Below are positions 1-6,956 of a DNA stretch of 7,064 bases, in pieces. Source of the DNA: Mariprofundaceae bacterium. GTDB lineage: Bacteria; Pseudomonadota; Zetaproteobacteria; Mariprofundales; Mariprofundaceae. The notes beneath the pieces were generated by a model. The model worked only from the letters and a program-made list of their open reading frames with translations. It made no database searches and had not been told where the DNA came from. A program made the position numbers and the translations under genes. Within the stretch, counting starts at the first letter, position 1. Each line of letters begins with the position of its first letter. The DNA lies in the NCBI GenBank assembly GCA_027075825.1, contig JALSZZ010000387.1, positions 1-7,064 on the forward strand, read 5' to 3'.

Positions 1-1
1 A

Positions 2-850
2 TTGATCAAAGTCCGACAGGCTCCTAGGGGAAGCAAAAACAAGAACCGCCGGGATGTGGAATTATCGCCGTATTTACAGTTTGTTAAAGGAGTTTTATCC
101 AGGGTCTTACATACGGTAAAAGCAACATGCCAGCCGCGTTATCTCGTCTTTGACGGCGCGTTAGGCAACAACTTTGGTGTTCGGATGGCTGCTGATATTG
201 GGTTGCATCTCATTTCCAAATTGCGCCGTGACGCGGAGTTATATTTTCCATGGGAAGGGGCGTATTGTGGACGTGGTCGCCGTCGTTTGTACGGCGAACG
301 TTTGCGACCGGAAAACATTCCCGGGCGCTACCTTGTTGATTGCCAGGAAGAAGACGGTATCCGTACTGAGTACTTTCAGATTCTGCAGGTGCGCCACAAA
401 AGATTCGCTGACCCGCTCAACGTGGTGATAATTCGCAAAACGATGCTGGACAGTGGCAGGGTCGGGCATGTCATTTTGTTTTCATCAGATCAGGAACTGG
501 CATGGGACAAGCTGGTGGACTACTACAGCCTGCGCTTTCAGATCGAGTTTGATTTTCGCGATGGCAAGCAGTATTGGGGACTGGAAGACTTTATGGTAAT
601 TCGTGAGCAACGGGTTCGCAACAGCGCCAGTTTTGCCTTTTTTATGGTGAATGTCAGTCGTACTCTGATTGCGAAAAATGCTGGCGCGACCGGCCAGAGC
701 GTGCACGATCTTAAAGTCTGGTTTTTGGCGCGGAAACAGGTGATCCAGGTGATTGAGGCTTTAAAATTATGTGAGCGAAACCCCAAAGATATTTTTATTC
801 AGCAGATTATCGACAAAATATCGGCAAAAATTAGCATCAACAGCGCCTGA
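2..850 (+). CDS. IS4-superfamily DDE transposase, C-terminal part (5' end outside the window)
   Basis: The frame is open from the first bases to a TGA at 848-850 and gives 282 residues. The TTG at position 2 is only where the visible frame begins, so I treat the gene as 5'-partial. Two catalytic landmarks of the IS4-type DDE fold are present. The second acidic residue is in YLVFDGALGNN (Asp51 in visible numbering). The diagnostic YREK signature falls in YYSLRFQIEFDFRDGK, with Tyr175, Arg178, Glu182 and Lys189 at exactly the Y-(2)-R-(3)-E-(6)-K spacing. Between them lies the long beta-strand insertion typical of this superfamily. The first catalytic Asp should lie upstream, off the window. No frameshift or internal stop is visible, so this copy may be active. 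I recognise the protein type but cannot assign an ISfinder name. Confidence 0.9.
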   Translation: MIKVRQAPRGSKNKNRRDVELSPYLQFVKGVLSRVLHTVKATCQPRYLVFDGALGNNFGVRMAADIGLHLISKLRRDAELYFPWEGAYCGRGRRRLYGERLRPENIPGRYLVDCQEEDGIRTEYFQILQVRHKRFADPLNVVIIRKTMLDSGRVGHVILFSSDQELAWDKLVDYYSLRFQIEFDFRDGKQYWGLEDFMVIREQRVRNSASFAFFMVNVSRTLIAKNAGATGQSVHDLKVWFLARKQVIQVIEALKLCERNPKDIFIQQIIDKISAKISINSA

Positions 851-861
851 AAGAGGGGATT

Positions 862-876
862 TTGGCGAAGGTATTG
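862..876. repeat. Terminal inverted repeat of the left IS (right end)
   Basis: The 15 bases TTGGCGAAGGTATTG are the exact reverse complement of 6968-6982. They lie 12 bp after the transposase stop codon, where an IS right end is expected. Just outside the match the two sites differ (G877 here, and T6967, which reads A on the complementary strand, there), and just inside they also diverge, which supports 876 as the outer tip. Two copies of such a 15-mer placed this way in 7 kb are unlikely by chance. Confidence 0.75.
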
Positions 877-897
877 GTCGTTACCAGCAAATACCTT
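868..897. other. Imperfect hairpin across the IS/algD junction
   Basis: Bases 868-875 (AAGGTATT) pair with 890-897 (AATACCTT). A further GGT/ACC pairing (876-878 with 883-885) can close a small CGTT loop and leaves a 4-base bulge (886-889). The structure joins the IS tip to the last codons of algD and covers the algD stop codon. It is AT-rich and has no clean T-tract, so I do not call it a terminator. It could weakly slow transcription converging from either side, or be accidental. Confidence 0.3.
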
Positions 898-2188
898 GGT
901 AATTATCAGGAAAATCATCAACAATACGTACAAGGTCAAGCACTTCAGTATCAGGATGTGCAGCAATAATCCGAATAAATTCTTCTGAACGATTACCCAC
1001 GACTAACAAGTCTGAAACGCTTGCAAGCATCTCGGCATCGTTTGTCAATAAAGCATGAATGTGTGGAATATGGTGGTGAATATAATCCTTGTTGGCACCA
1101 GTCAAGGATGCCAGATGAACATTTTTATCATAAATTTTTACCTGATAGCCCTTGCCGATCAAAGCCTCCACAAGCGTAACCAAAGGACTTTCCCGAAGGT
1201 CATCCGTACCCGCTTTGAAGCTGAGTCCAAGCAGACCAATGGAACGTTTGCCACTTTGTTCTATCATGGCGACAGCTCGCTCAACCTGAATTTTATTGCT
1301 TGGCATCAGCGCATTGAGAATAGGCAGTTCCAAATCCAGCTCACGCCCCTTATAGGTAAGTGCTCTTACATCCTTGGGCAGGCAGGAACCACCAAAAGCA
1401 AACCCTGGTTTCATATAATAGGGAGAGAGGTTCAGCTTGGTGTCCTGGCAGAAAATATCCATAACTTTATGACTGTCGATATTCAGACTTTTACAAATAT
1501 TGCCAATTTCGTTGGCAAAACCAACTTTTACAGCATGCCAGACATTATCTGTGTATTTCACCATTTCTGCCGTTGCAATATCAACCCGCAACAACGGTGC
1601 ATCCAGCTTATCATACAGACTAGCCAACAAATCGCCGCTTTTGGCATCCGTTTCACCGATAACCGTTTTAGGTGGGTTATAAAAATCATCAACGGCCGTT
1701 CCCTCACGAAGAAACTCAGGGTTATTGCAAACGCCAAAATCAATACCTGGTTTTTTCCCCGAATATTGACGCAATACAGGAATCACCAGGTCACGCATCG
1801 TACCAGGTAACATTGTACTGCGAATAACAACAGTATGGAACTGTGATATATTGGCCAGTTGCTCGCCGATCTGTTCGCAAACCCGCTGCACATAACCAAG
1901 GTCAAGGCTGCCATTCTTTTTACTTGGTGTGCCGACACAAACCAAAGAGAGATCACTTTCAGCAATAGCCTGAGCAATATCAAGCGTCGCGGAAAGTTTT
2001 CCATCCGCCACCTGAGCTGAAATCATTTCGCCTATTTTTTCTTCAATAATAGGCGAGGAACCAGCATTAACAAGGTCAACCTTTGTTTTGCAAACATCAA
2101 CACCAATGACCTGGTGTCCTTCTTCTGCCAGACATGCGGCAGAAACCACACCAACATAACCCAGCCCTATCACAGAAACTCTTGCCAT
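881..2188 (-). CDS. algD: GDP-mannose 6-dehydrogenase (AlgD type)
   Basis: This cytoplasmic enzyme carries out the NAD-dependent four-electron oxidation of GDP-mannose to GDP-mannuronate. The 435-residue length matches AlgD (about 436). The N-terminal Rossmann loop is GLGYVG (residues 8-13), followed by an acidic strand end at Asp31. VCVGTPSKKNG (83-93), NPEFLRE (156-162) and KYTDNVWHA (211-219, with family-conserved Lys211 and Asn215) follow. The catalytic cysteine is Cys269 in FGGSCLPKD. The C-terminal domain carries LLGLSFKAGTDDLRESPLV (319-337), and the protein ends in GICW. That ending, the stretch around the catalytic Cys and SKKNG are AlgD-like rather than UDP-glucose-dehydrogenase-like as I recall both families. 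The ATG directly follows the stop codon of the heparinase-family gene, so translation is probably coupled. Asp214 sits where, from memory, Pseudomonas AlgD has Cys213. Relaxed nucleotide-sugar specificity cannot be excluded. Confidence 0.9.
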   Translation of the reverse strand: MARVSVIGLGYVGVVSAACLAEEGHQVIGVDVCKTKVDLVNAGSSPIIEEKIGEMISAQVADGKLSATLDIAQAIAESDLSLVCVGTPSKKNGSLDLGYVQRVCEQIGEQLANISQFHTVVIRSTMLPGTMRDLVIPVLRQYSGKKPGIDFGVCNNPEFLREGTAVDDFYNPPKTVIGETDAKSGDLLASLYDKLDAPLLRVDIATAEMVKYTDNVWHAVKVGFANEIGNICKSLNIDSHKVMDIFCQDTKLNLSPYYMKPGFAFGGSCLPKDVRALTYKGRELDLELPILNALMPSNKIQVERAVAMIEQSGKRSIGLLGLSFKAGTDDLRESPLVTLVEALIGKGYQVKIYDKNVHLASLTGANKDYIHHHIPHIHALLTNDAEMLASVSDLLVVGNRSEEFIRIIAAHPDTEVLDLVRIVDDFPDNYQGICW

Positions 2189-4162
2189 TTATTCCGTTAC
2201 CTCTTCACTATACGTAAAAATAAAGCTTGTTCGCACAGGGCTTTGCCCTCGATCGACACTGATGACAAACGTATTTGTCGGTTCTTTTTTTCCAAGTGAG
2301 GAGGAATACCAACCGGCCAGTGGTTCGAGATTACCTCGATAAAGCTTTTGCCGAAAGCAACCATTATTTACTTGAAAACGCAAGATAACGGCACCAGAGG
2401 TATTCTGTCTACGGAGAAGCCAGCTATTATCATCATCAGCCACCATTGTCACCTCAGGGTGTAAGTGGAAACAAAATTGTACAAGTTGCTCTTCTGCACC
2501 TGTGACTTCATCCTCAATATGTAATGCCATTGCCTGTTGATCGATATAGACCTGGCGTTGATGACTGATGCCCAGATGATGATAACCATCATGTTGACCG
2601 TTTGCTTTGCCATGCGCATAATCAAGCGTTGCATGGGCATGCCGCAACCAGAGAAACGGACCACCGATGTCCGATTGATTTTTCCCCGCCAGCGTCATGG
2701 TATTATGCGCCAGCGTGCTGCGAAAATAATCGCGCCACTGCCGCTTGCTATGATAGGCATATGTGCCAGGGTCAACCAGCCACCATTGCCCATCTATTGC
2801 CATGGTTACACTTAATGCATCTGCATGTCCGTGTGCGGCAATGGCGGGATAACCCAGCGATCCGGCATCAAACAGCACATGCATACGCTCATGACCGAGT
2901 ACAGCATAGCCTCCTTGCTGATAAATACGGGGGTATTGCTTTCGCCGTTGCATTGAAACTGGCAATGGCGTATGCCGGATCATGGCTGCATACCACATCG
3001 CCTTGCTGCCATAGCCTGATATAATCAGCGATGGATCATGCAGAATATTTCCTGCCGCTACCAATACATCATGATACGGTTTCTGCGGCCACTTAGCCTC
3101 AAAACGAAGTACAAAACCATCATCAGAATCCCCTATCTGCGGCGGTTCACCATGTTCTGGCATGACATCGCGCAAAAAACCAGCCATGGCGGCAATGCGT
3201 TGAACAAAGCTTGTGCTAAAAGCATCAGCCATGCGTAGTCCTGTCACATGCAGCAACAAAAAGTATTCCAGCACCCACAAATGGTAATACATGGCCTGCT
3301 CTTTATTCACACCATCAGAAAAAACCTGTTGCATAGCCTGCACTTCCAGTTGCTGTTTGCTCCATCGCCGCCAACGTTGGCAACGAACATCGGATGAAGG
3401 CAATAGCACACAGGAAAGCCACAAGCCGCTTAGCTCGCCAATATAATGATTATTTGCGGACGAATGCAGTGATAAATGTTGCCGAATAAACCATTGATGC
3501 TGGAAAACAGCTCTCTCAAATGCAGGGCGGTCTGGCATCATGCCGGGTAAACCGTCGCCACCATCCCTGAGTAGCAACAGGTGCTGAATGACAGACCAGC
3601 TAATCAGGCGAAGGGAGACTTCCAGGGTACTGCACCAGTGAACCCCTGAAGCAAAAGGGTTCGCCTGAACCCATTCTGCAATCTCGTTAATAATATGCTC
3701 CCTGATGAGTTCATCGCCATGCAATGCATATGCTGCTGCCAGAGGCAATAAATGCTGCTCTCGCCCCATCTCCCAAAGTATTTTAACATCCCCCACCAAC
3801 TGATCATCACGGTAGTTAATGTGAGGACCAAAGCTTTGCGGCACTGTTGTCTGATCCAGTGGGTTTTGATGCCAGTTTACTGGTTGCCCAATCTCGATAG
3901 GGGATTGGGAGAAAAAGTCCACCCGACCACTTAGCAACATATGAATGCCATCAACATCCATAGTCACATCCGGACAACAACGAAACAGTGAATGGCTGCA
4001 TGGCTCTAAAGATGCTGAGGAAGAAGGCTGCCAGCCAATAGCTACCACGAAACGTTCTGCATAAAGCCAGATGAACTGGCGTATTCGCCAGCATAATTCT
4101 GCCATTGTCATGACGCTTAAGCGCTGCATTTTCCACTTTAGCCCGCCGGCATGGGAACTCAT
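2189..4162 (-). CDS. Heparinase II/III-family protein (predicted polysaccharide lyase)
   Basis: This predicted 657-residue protein has the alpha/alpha toroid plus beta-sandwich layout of heparinase II/III-type lyases, which cleave uronate-containing glycans by beta-elimination. The N-terminal helical domain carries NPFASGVHW...EVSLRLISW (about 168-189) and SANNHYIGE (235-243). It continues with DGVNKEQAMYYH (283-294) and IGDSDDG (343-349). The C-terminal domain has GGYAVL (417-422), AHGHADALS (443-451), VDPGTYAYH (463-471) and WRDYFRSTLAHNT (476-488), the strongest family block. Asn237/His239, Tyr292 or Tyr293 and His444/His446 are candidate catalytic residues by analogy with characterised heparinases. 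I chose the ATG at 4162 because it forms an ATGA overlap with the upstream stop; an in-frame codon at 4195 would add 11 poorly conserved residues. I see no convincing signal peptide. The substrate is unknown, but the neighbouring algD makes a mannuronate-containing chain plausible. Confidence 0.85.
   Translation of the reverse strand: MSSHAGGLKWKMQRLSVMTMAELCWRIRQFIWLYAERFVVAIGWQPSSSASLEPCSHSLFRCCPDVTMDVDGIHMLLSGRVDFFSQSPIEIGQPVNWHQNPLDQTTVPQSFGPHINYRDDQLVGDVKILWEMGREQHLLPLAAAYALHGDELIREHIINEIAEWVQANPFASGVHWCSTLEVSLRLISWSVIQHLLLLRDGGDGLPGMMPDRPAFERAVFQHQWFIRQHLSLHSSANNHYIGELSGLWLSCVLLPSSDVRCQRWRRWSKQQLEVQAMQQVFSDGVNKEQAMYYHLWVLEYFLLLHVTGLRMADAFSTSFVQRIAAMAGFLRDVMPEHGEPPQIGDSDDGFVLRFEAKWPQKPYHDVLVAAGNILHDPSLIISGYGSKAMWYAAMIRHTPLPVSMQRRKQYPRIYQQGGYAVLGHERMHVLFDAGSLGYPAIAAHGHADALSVTMAIDGQWWLVDPGTYAYHSKRQWRDYFRSTLAHNTMTLAGKNQSDIGGPFLWLRHAHATLDYAHGKANGQHDGYHHLGISHQRQVYIDQQAMALHIEDEVTGAEEQLVQFCFHLHPEVTMVADDDNSWLLRRQNTSGAVILRFQVNNGCFRQKLYRGNLEPLAGWYSSSLGKKEPTNTFVISVDRGQSPVRTSFIFTYSEEVTE
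2200..2204 (-). promoter_or_regulatory. Ribosome binding site of algD
   Basis: AGAGG on the minus strand lies 11 nt before the ATG at 2188 and inside the last codons of the upstream gene. The spacing is rather long, but the site supports this ATG, which is also the start that gives the canonical AlgD N-terminus. Confidence 0.5.
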
Positions 4163-6060
4163 TGTCCGGTCTCGCCTGCGTAATGCCGATGCCATAACTC
4201 AAGATTGAGTAATGCCCAAAGTAATTTTTCGTGATTCTGCTTACCTTGTGTATGCTCATCAAGATAGCGTTGCAATACCTCTGGGCGATAATAATGCTTT
4301 GCTTGCGCATGACTTCCTGTTAAGGTTTCATACAAATAATCTTTCATTCCATAGCGAAACCAAAGATTGACAGGTACTCGAAAACCGACTTTGGGGCGTT
4401 GTAAAATTTCTTTTGGAATCAGGCCAGTGGCAGCCTTTCGCAACAACCATTTGGTTTGCATCTGGCGCACCCGATAATGATCGGGCAGTGAAGAAGCAAA
4501 CGCCGCCAGTTGATGATCCATAAATGGCATGCGGGCTTCCAGGCTGGCAGCCATCGTCATTCTGTCGCCTCGCTCCAGAAGATTATCAGGCAACCAGCTG
4601 CATTGGTCAAAATAAAGAATATTGCGTAAACCACTGTTTTCTGTGTTTTCAGAGCAGCGGGTCACTGTTGTTGCTGCGAAACCTGCTGAATCCAGGATTT
4701 CAGGAGTCAGTAATTCAGCACACTGCTGACGATTCAGCGCGCCAAACCAGCGAGGCATGCGTTCCTGCCAGTCTGTCAGCTCAAAATTTTCAAATGCCGT
4801 TTTGACGCGACGAAAACGGTAGGGCAGGGCGGCAATCGAAGCAGTCAACACATATTGACGAAACCAGCCAGGGATTTTTTGATACATGGGTACCATGCGT
4901 TCATACACATGCTTTGGATAGCCACCGAGAATTTCATCACTACCCTCACCAGTCAGCACCATTTTTACCGTTTTTCTTGCTTCTTTAGCAAGCAAATAGA
5001 TAGGAATATCCGATGGTTCGGCAACGGGTGCGTCACGAAAAGCAATCAATTCAGGCAAGTGTTTGATAAGCTCATCTGCTGACACCTGAAGTTCATGGTG
5101 TTGACAAGAAAACTGGCGGGCAATGGTTTTTGCATAACGCAACTCGGAATATTCACTTTCCGCAAAGCCAACAGAAAAAGTTTTAACAGGCTGCTGGCTA
5201 TAGCGACTCATCAGAGCAACCACAACGGAAGAATCAATCCCGCCAGAGAGAAACGCACCAAAAGGAACATCACTGACCATGCGAACACGAACTGCTTCCT
5301 CAAGTTTTTCGGAAAATTCCCCAATGACATTCGCTTCAGAGCCGGCGTTTCGAGCTTGTGCATCGGGAGGTGTGTAGTATGTTGATACATGAAGTTGTTG
5401 ATCTTGCCATAGCGCATAACTTCCTGAGGGAAGTTTCTGCACGCCCTGAAACAAGGTAGAGGGCTGTGGTACATAACGATACAACAAATAATCAGGGATA
5501 GCCTGAAGGTTTACAGCAGGAATCGTACCTGTTGCCGCTACAATCGCCTTGGCTTCTGAGGCGAACAATAATACATCTTGCTGAATAGAATAATACAAAG
5601 GCTTTTTTCCGAAACGATCACGAGCCAAAAAAAGTTGCTGCCGATCTTCATCCCAGATTGCAAAGGCAAACATGCCTCGCAAAACCTGTACACAATCAAC
5701 GCCGTATTCTTCATAGGCATGCAAAATGGTCTCAGTATCAGAGCCTGAGGCAAAGATGTGCCCACAGTCTTCTAATGTGTTTCGTAACGTTTGATAATTA
5801 TAAATTTCGCCGTTGAATACAATATGGATACGCCCCGTCTCGTTACTGATTGGCTGATGCCCACCAGTAAGGTCAATAATGGAAAGACGACGGTGTGCCA
5901 ATGCAAACTGCTGTTGCTGACCATTTGTGGTGAAATCAAGCTGCACAAAACCTGAGTCATCCGGTCCTCTGTGTTTGATCGTGTCGGCCATGGCCTGCAA
6001 TCGATTGTTTCTGATAATGGTGCTGTCACTTCTTCCGACATAGCCGCAAATTCCACACAT
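4159..6060 (-). CDS. asnB: Asparagine synthase-type glutamine-dependent amidotransferase
   Basis: This 633-residue two-domain amidotransferase releases ammonia from glutamine at the N-terminal domain and uses it on an ATP-activated carboxylate in the C-terminal domain. The ATG at 6060 gives MCGICGYVG, so Met removal exposes the required nucleophile Cys2; two further in-frame codons upstream (TTG, CTG) would bury it and are rejected. Glutaminase motifs are HRGPDDSG (30-37), RRLSIIDL (57-64), FNGEIYN (82-88) and SDTE (107-110). Synthetase motifs are the PPi loop SGGIDSS (272-278), TGEGSDEILGGY (370-381) and LPDNLLERGDRMTMAASLE (490-508), so both active sites look intact. The gene starts 6 bp after the methyltransferase stop and shares ATGA with the next gene. 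Length and motifs fit ordinary AsnB. In polysaccharide loci, however, such proteins (WbpS type) are thought to amidate uronic-acid sugars, and beside algD I favour that role. I see no strong Shine-Dalgarno sequence, which suggests coupled translation. Confidence 0.9.
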   Translation of the reverse strand: MCGICGYVGRSDSTIIRNNRLQAMADTIKHRGPDDSGFVQLDFTTNGQQQQFALAHRRLSIIDLTGGHQPISNETGRIHIVFNGEIYNYQTLRNTLEDCGHIFASGSDTETILHAYEEYGVDCVQVLRGMFAFAIWDEDRQQLFLARDRFGKKPLYYSIQQDVLLFASEAKAIVAATGTIPAVNLQAIPDYLLYRYVPQPSTLFQGVQKLPSGSYALWQDQQLHVSTYYTPPDAQARNAGSEANVIGEFSEKLEEAVRVRMVSDVPFGAFLSGGIDSSVVVALMSRYSQQPVKTFSVGFAESEYSELRYAKTIARQFSCQHHELQVSADELIKHLPELIAFRDAPVAEPSDIPIYLLAKEARKTVKMVLTGEGSDEILGGYPKHVYERMVPMYQKIPGWFRQYVLTASIAALPYRFRRVKTAFENFELTDWQERMPRWFGALNRQQCAELLTPEILDSAGFAATTVTRCSENTENSGLRNILYFDQCSWLPDNLLERGDRMTMAASLEARMPFMDHQLAAFASSLPDHYRVRQMQTKWLLRKAATGLIPKEILQRPKVGFRVPVNLWFRYGMKDYLYETLTGSHAQAKHYYRPEVLQRYLDEHTQGKQNHEKLLWALLNLELWHRHYAGETGQ

Positions 6061-6066
6061 CAGCAA

Positions 6067-6903
6067 TTAATCATGCTTACTGATGACCGTAAGTGCAGAG
6101 CCAGCGCAACGCAGGGCAAGACGTGAATGTTCAGGGATGATTCTGTCAACAGCAAAATAAAACCGGGACATCTTGCGTAACCAGTCAGTCATGGAGGAAG
6201 GAAGCAGTTTGAGCCATAATTTATCCAGCATAACGAACCAGTCCGTACCGTACATAGTCGCAGAAAACTGAGGCTCGAAATAATCCTTCACCATTGGCAA
6301 CGTCAGGGAGACATCGCCAAGGCGTTCCATTTGCTCTTTATTATGGAATAGATGATAAATGCGATTCTCACCATAGGCATCAGCGAAAAAACCTTTGGAT
6401 TTTTCGCGGCATACGCGTGCAAACTCGGGGACAATTCCGTCATATTTGATAAAATGATGAAGGGATGCATGACCAATAATAAAATCAATACTTTGATCAG
6501 GCAGGGGAAGTTCAGCCAGGCTGCTATCAATAAAACGACAGCGATTTTCGACACCTGTCTGAGCGGCGAGCTGGCGAGCATCCTCACAAGCAACAGAAGA
6601 TAAATCCACGCCAATAACCTGAAAACCAAGTGCGGCAAGATAAACACTTAGTCCACCCTGACCACAGCCTGCATCAAGCACCGTGACATCATGTTTTGCA
6701 AGACCTCGTTCGTTTACCGCTTCAAGAAGTTTGTTAACAGCCAAGCATCGTACATAACCTTTGGTAATACCACCAAGAAAAAAAGGCTGAAGATAACGCG
6801 TATGATACCACTTGATATAGGTAGTTGCATCGCGAATTTCTTGTTTTAAATCATTTGCCTTACTGTAAAATACATCATGTGCATTTTTTTCACTCTGCCC
6901 CAT
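6067..6903 (-). CDS. Class I SAM-dependent methyltransferase
   Basis: This predicted soluble 278-residue methyltransferase contains SAM motif I, VLDAGCGQGG (75-84), and a following acidic strand end, VIGVDLS (96-102). The acidic stretch FIDSSLAELPLPDQSIDFIIGHASLHHF (124-151) matches motifs II/III of the Methyltransf_11/25 type. The C-terminal third is basic and aromatic, with no clear membrane segment, and may bind the acceptor. I chose the ATG at 6903 because AAAGGG lies 6 nt upstream; an in-frame GTG at 6939 would add 12 residues but lacks a good ribosome site. It is the first gene of the operon, so a sugar, nucleotide-sugar or glycan end is the likely acceptor. The family alone does not show whether O-, N- or C-methylation takes place. 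Confidence 0.85.
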   Translation of the reverse strand: MGQSEKNAHDVFYSKANDLKQEIRDATTYIKWYHTRYLQPFFLGGITKGYVRCLAVNKLLEAVNERGLAKHDVTVLDAGCGQGGLSVYLAALGFQVIGVDLSSVACEDARQLAAQTGVENRCRFIDSSLAELPLPDQSIDFIIGHASLHHFIKYDGIVPEFARVCREKSKGFFADAYGENRIYHLFHNKEQMERLGDVSLTLPMVKDYFEPQFSATMYGTDWFVMLDKLWLKLLPSSMTDWLRKMSRFYFAVDRIIPEHSRLALRCAGSALTVISKHD

Positions 6904-6909
6904 CAACCA

Positions 6910-6915
6910 CCCTTT
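6910..6915 (-). promoter_or_regulatory. Ribosome binding site of the methyltransferase gene
   Basis: AAAGGG on the minus strand is 6 nt before the ATG at 6903, an ordinary spacing. It decides in favour of this start over the GTG at 6939, whose upstream sequence is AT-rich and has no purine tract other than a TTGGG directly against the codon. Confidence 0.6.
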
Positions 6916-6941
6916 ACCTTGATTAGTATGAATGTTCACCC

Positions 6942-6956
6942 CAATTAATTAAATTG
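6942..6956. repeat. AT-rich near-palindrome in the operon leader
   Basis: CAATTAATTAAATTG has complementary 5-bp arms (CAATT and AATTG) around AATTA. It sits 39 bp upstream of the methyltransferase ATG and overlaps the candidate -10 element, so it could be a small operator. With such AT-rich sequence it may equally be chance. Confidence 0.25.

Larger units (their letters stand above)
1..876 (+). mobile_element. Right-hand part of an IS4-superfamily insertion sequence, cut by the window edge
   Basis: This segment holds the 3' portion of a transposase gene, a short non-coding tail at 851-861 and a 15-bp sequence at 862-876 that recurs inverted at 6968-6982. I take that sequence as the right terminal inverted repeat, so the element would end at or within a base or two of 876. 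The interior lies to the left, because the transposase reads toward the repeat. The left end and its target-site duplication are outside the window, so length and exact family cannot be stated. The element ends 4 bp beyond the stop codon of the convergent algD gene without damaging it. Confidence 0.78.
881..6903 (-). other. Four-gene polysaccharide operon
   Basis: Four co-directional genes follow one another with essentially no spacing: methyltransferase to amidotransferase 6 bp, amidotransferase to heparinase-family protein a 4-bp ATGA overlap, and heparinase-family protein to algD with the stop codon directly abutting the ATG. No internal promoter or terminator is evident, so one transcript entering from the right is the simplest reading. 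All four families are common in capsule, O-antigen or exopolysaccharide clusters. Neither glycosyltransferases nor assembly or export genes are present. Confidence 0.85.

Noticed and set aside
1055..1810. A 251-codon open frame on the + strand opposite algD
   Set aside because: It lies entirely antisense to the well-conserved algD, resembles no family I know, and its composition is what the reverse strand of algD gives.
881..2188. UDP-glucose 6-dehydrogenase (Ugd) as the name of the dehydrogenase
   Set aside because: The VGTPSKKNG, CQDTKLNLS and terminal GICW segments and the overall length match AlgD as I know it much better than Ugd.
2602..3024. A 140-codon + strand open frame, rich in His and Cys, opposite the heparinase-family gene
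   Set aside because: It is the antisense shadow of the most conserved part of the heparinase domain, and the odd His/Cys content comes from the complementary codons.
4163..4195. An 11-residue N-terminal extension of the heparinase-family protein starting at 4195
   Set aside because: It would give a 37-bp overlap with the amidotransferase gene, whereas the ATG at 4162 forms the classic ATGA stop/start overlap.
6904..6939. A longer methyltransferase starting at GTG 6939
   Set aside because: It has no proper ribosome site, while ATG 6903 has AAAGGG at 6-nt spacing. The added 12 residues carry no recognisable motif. The GTG cannot be fully excluded.
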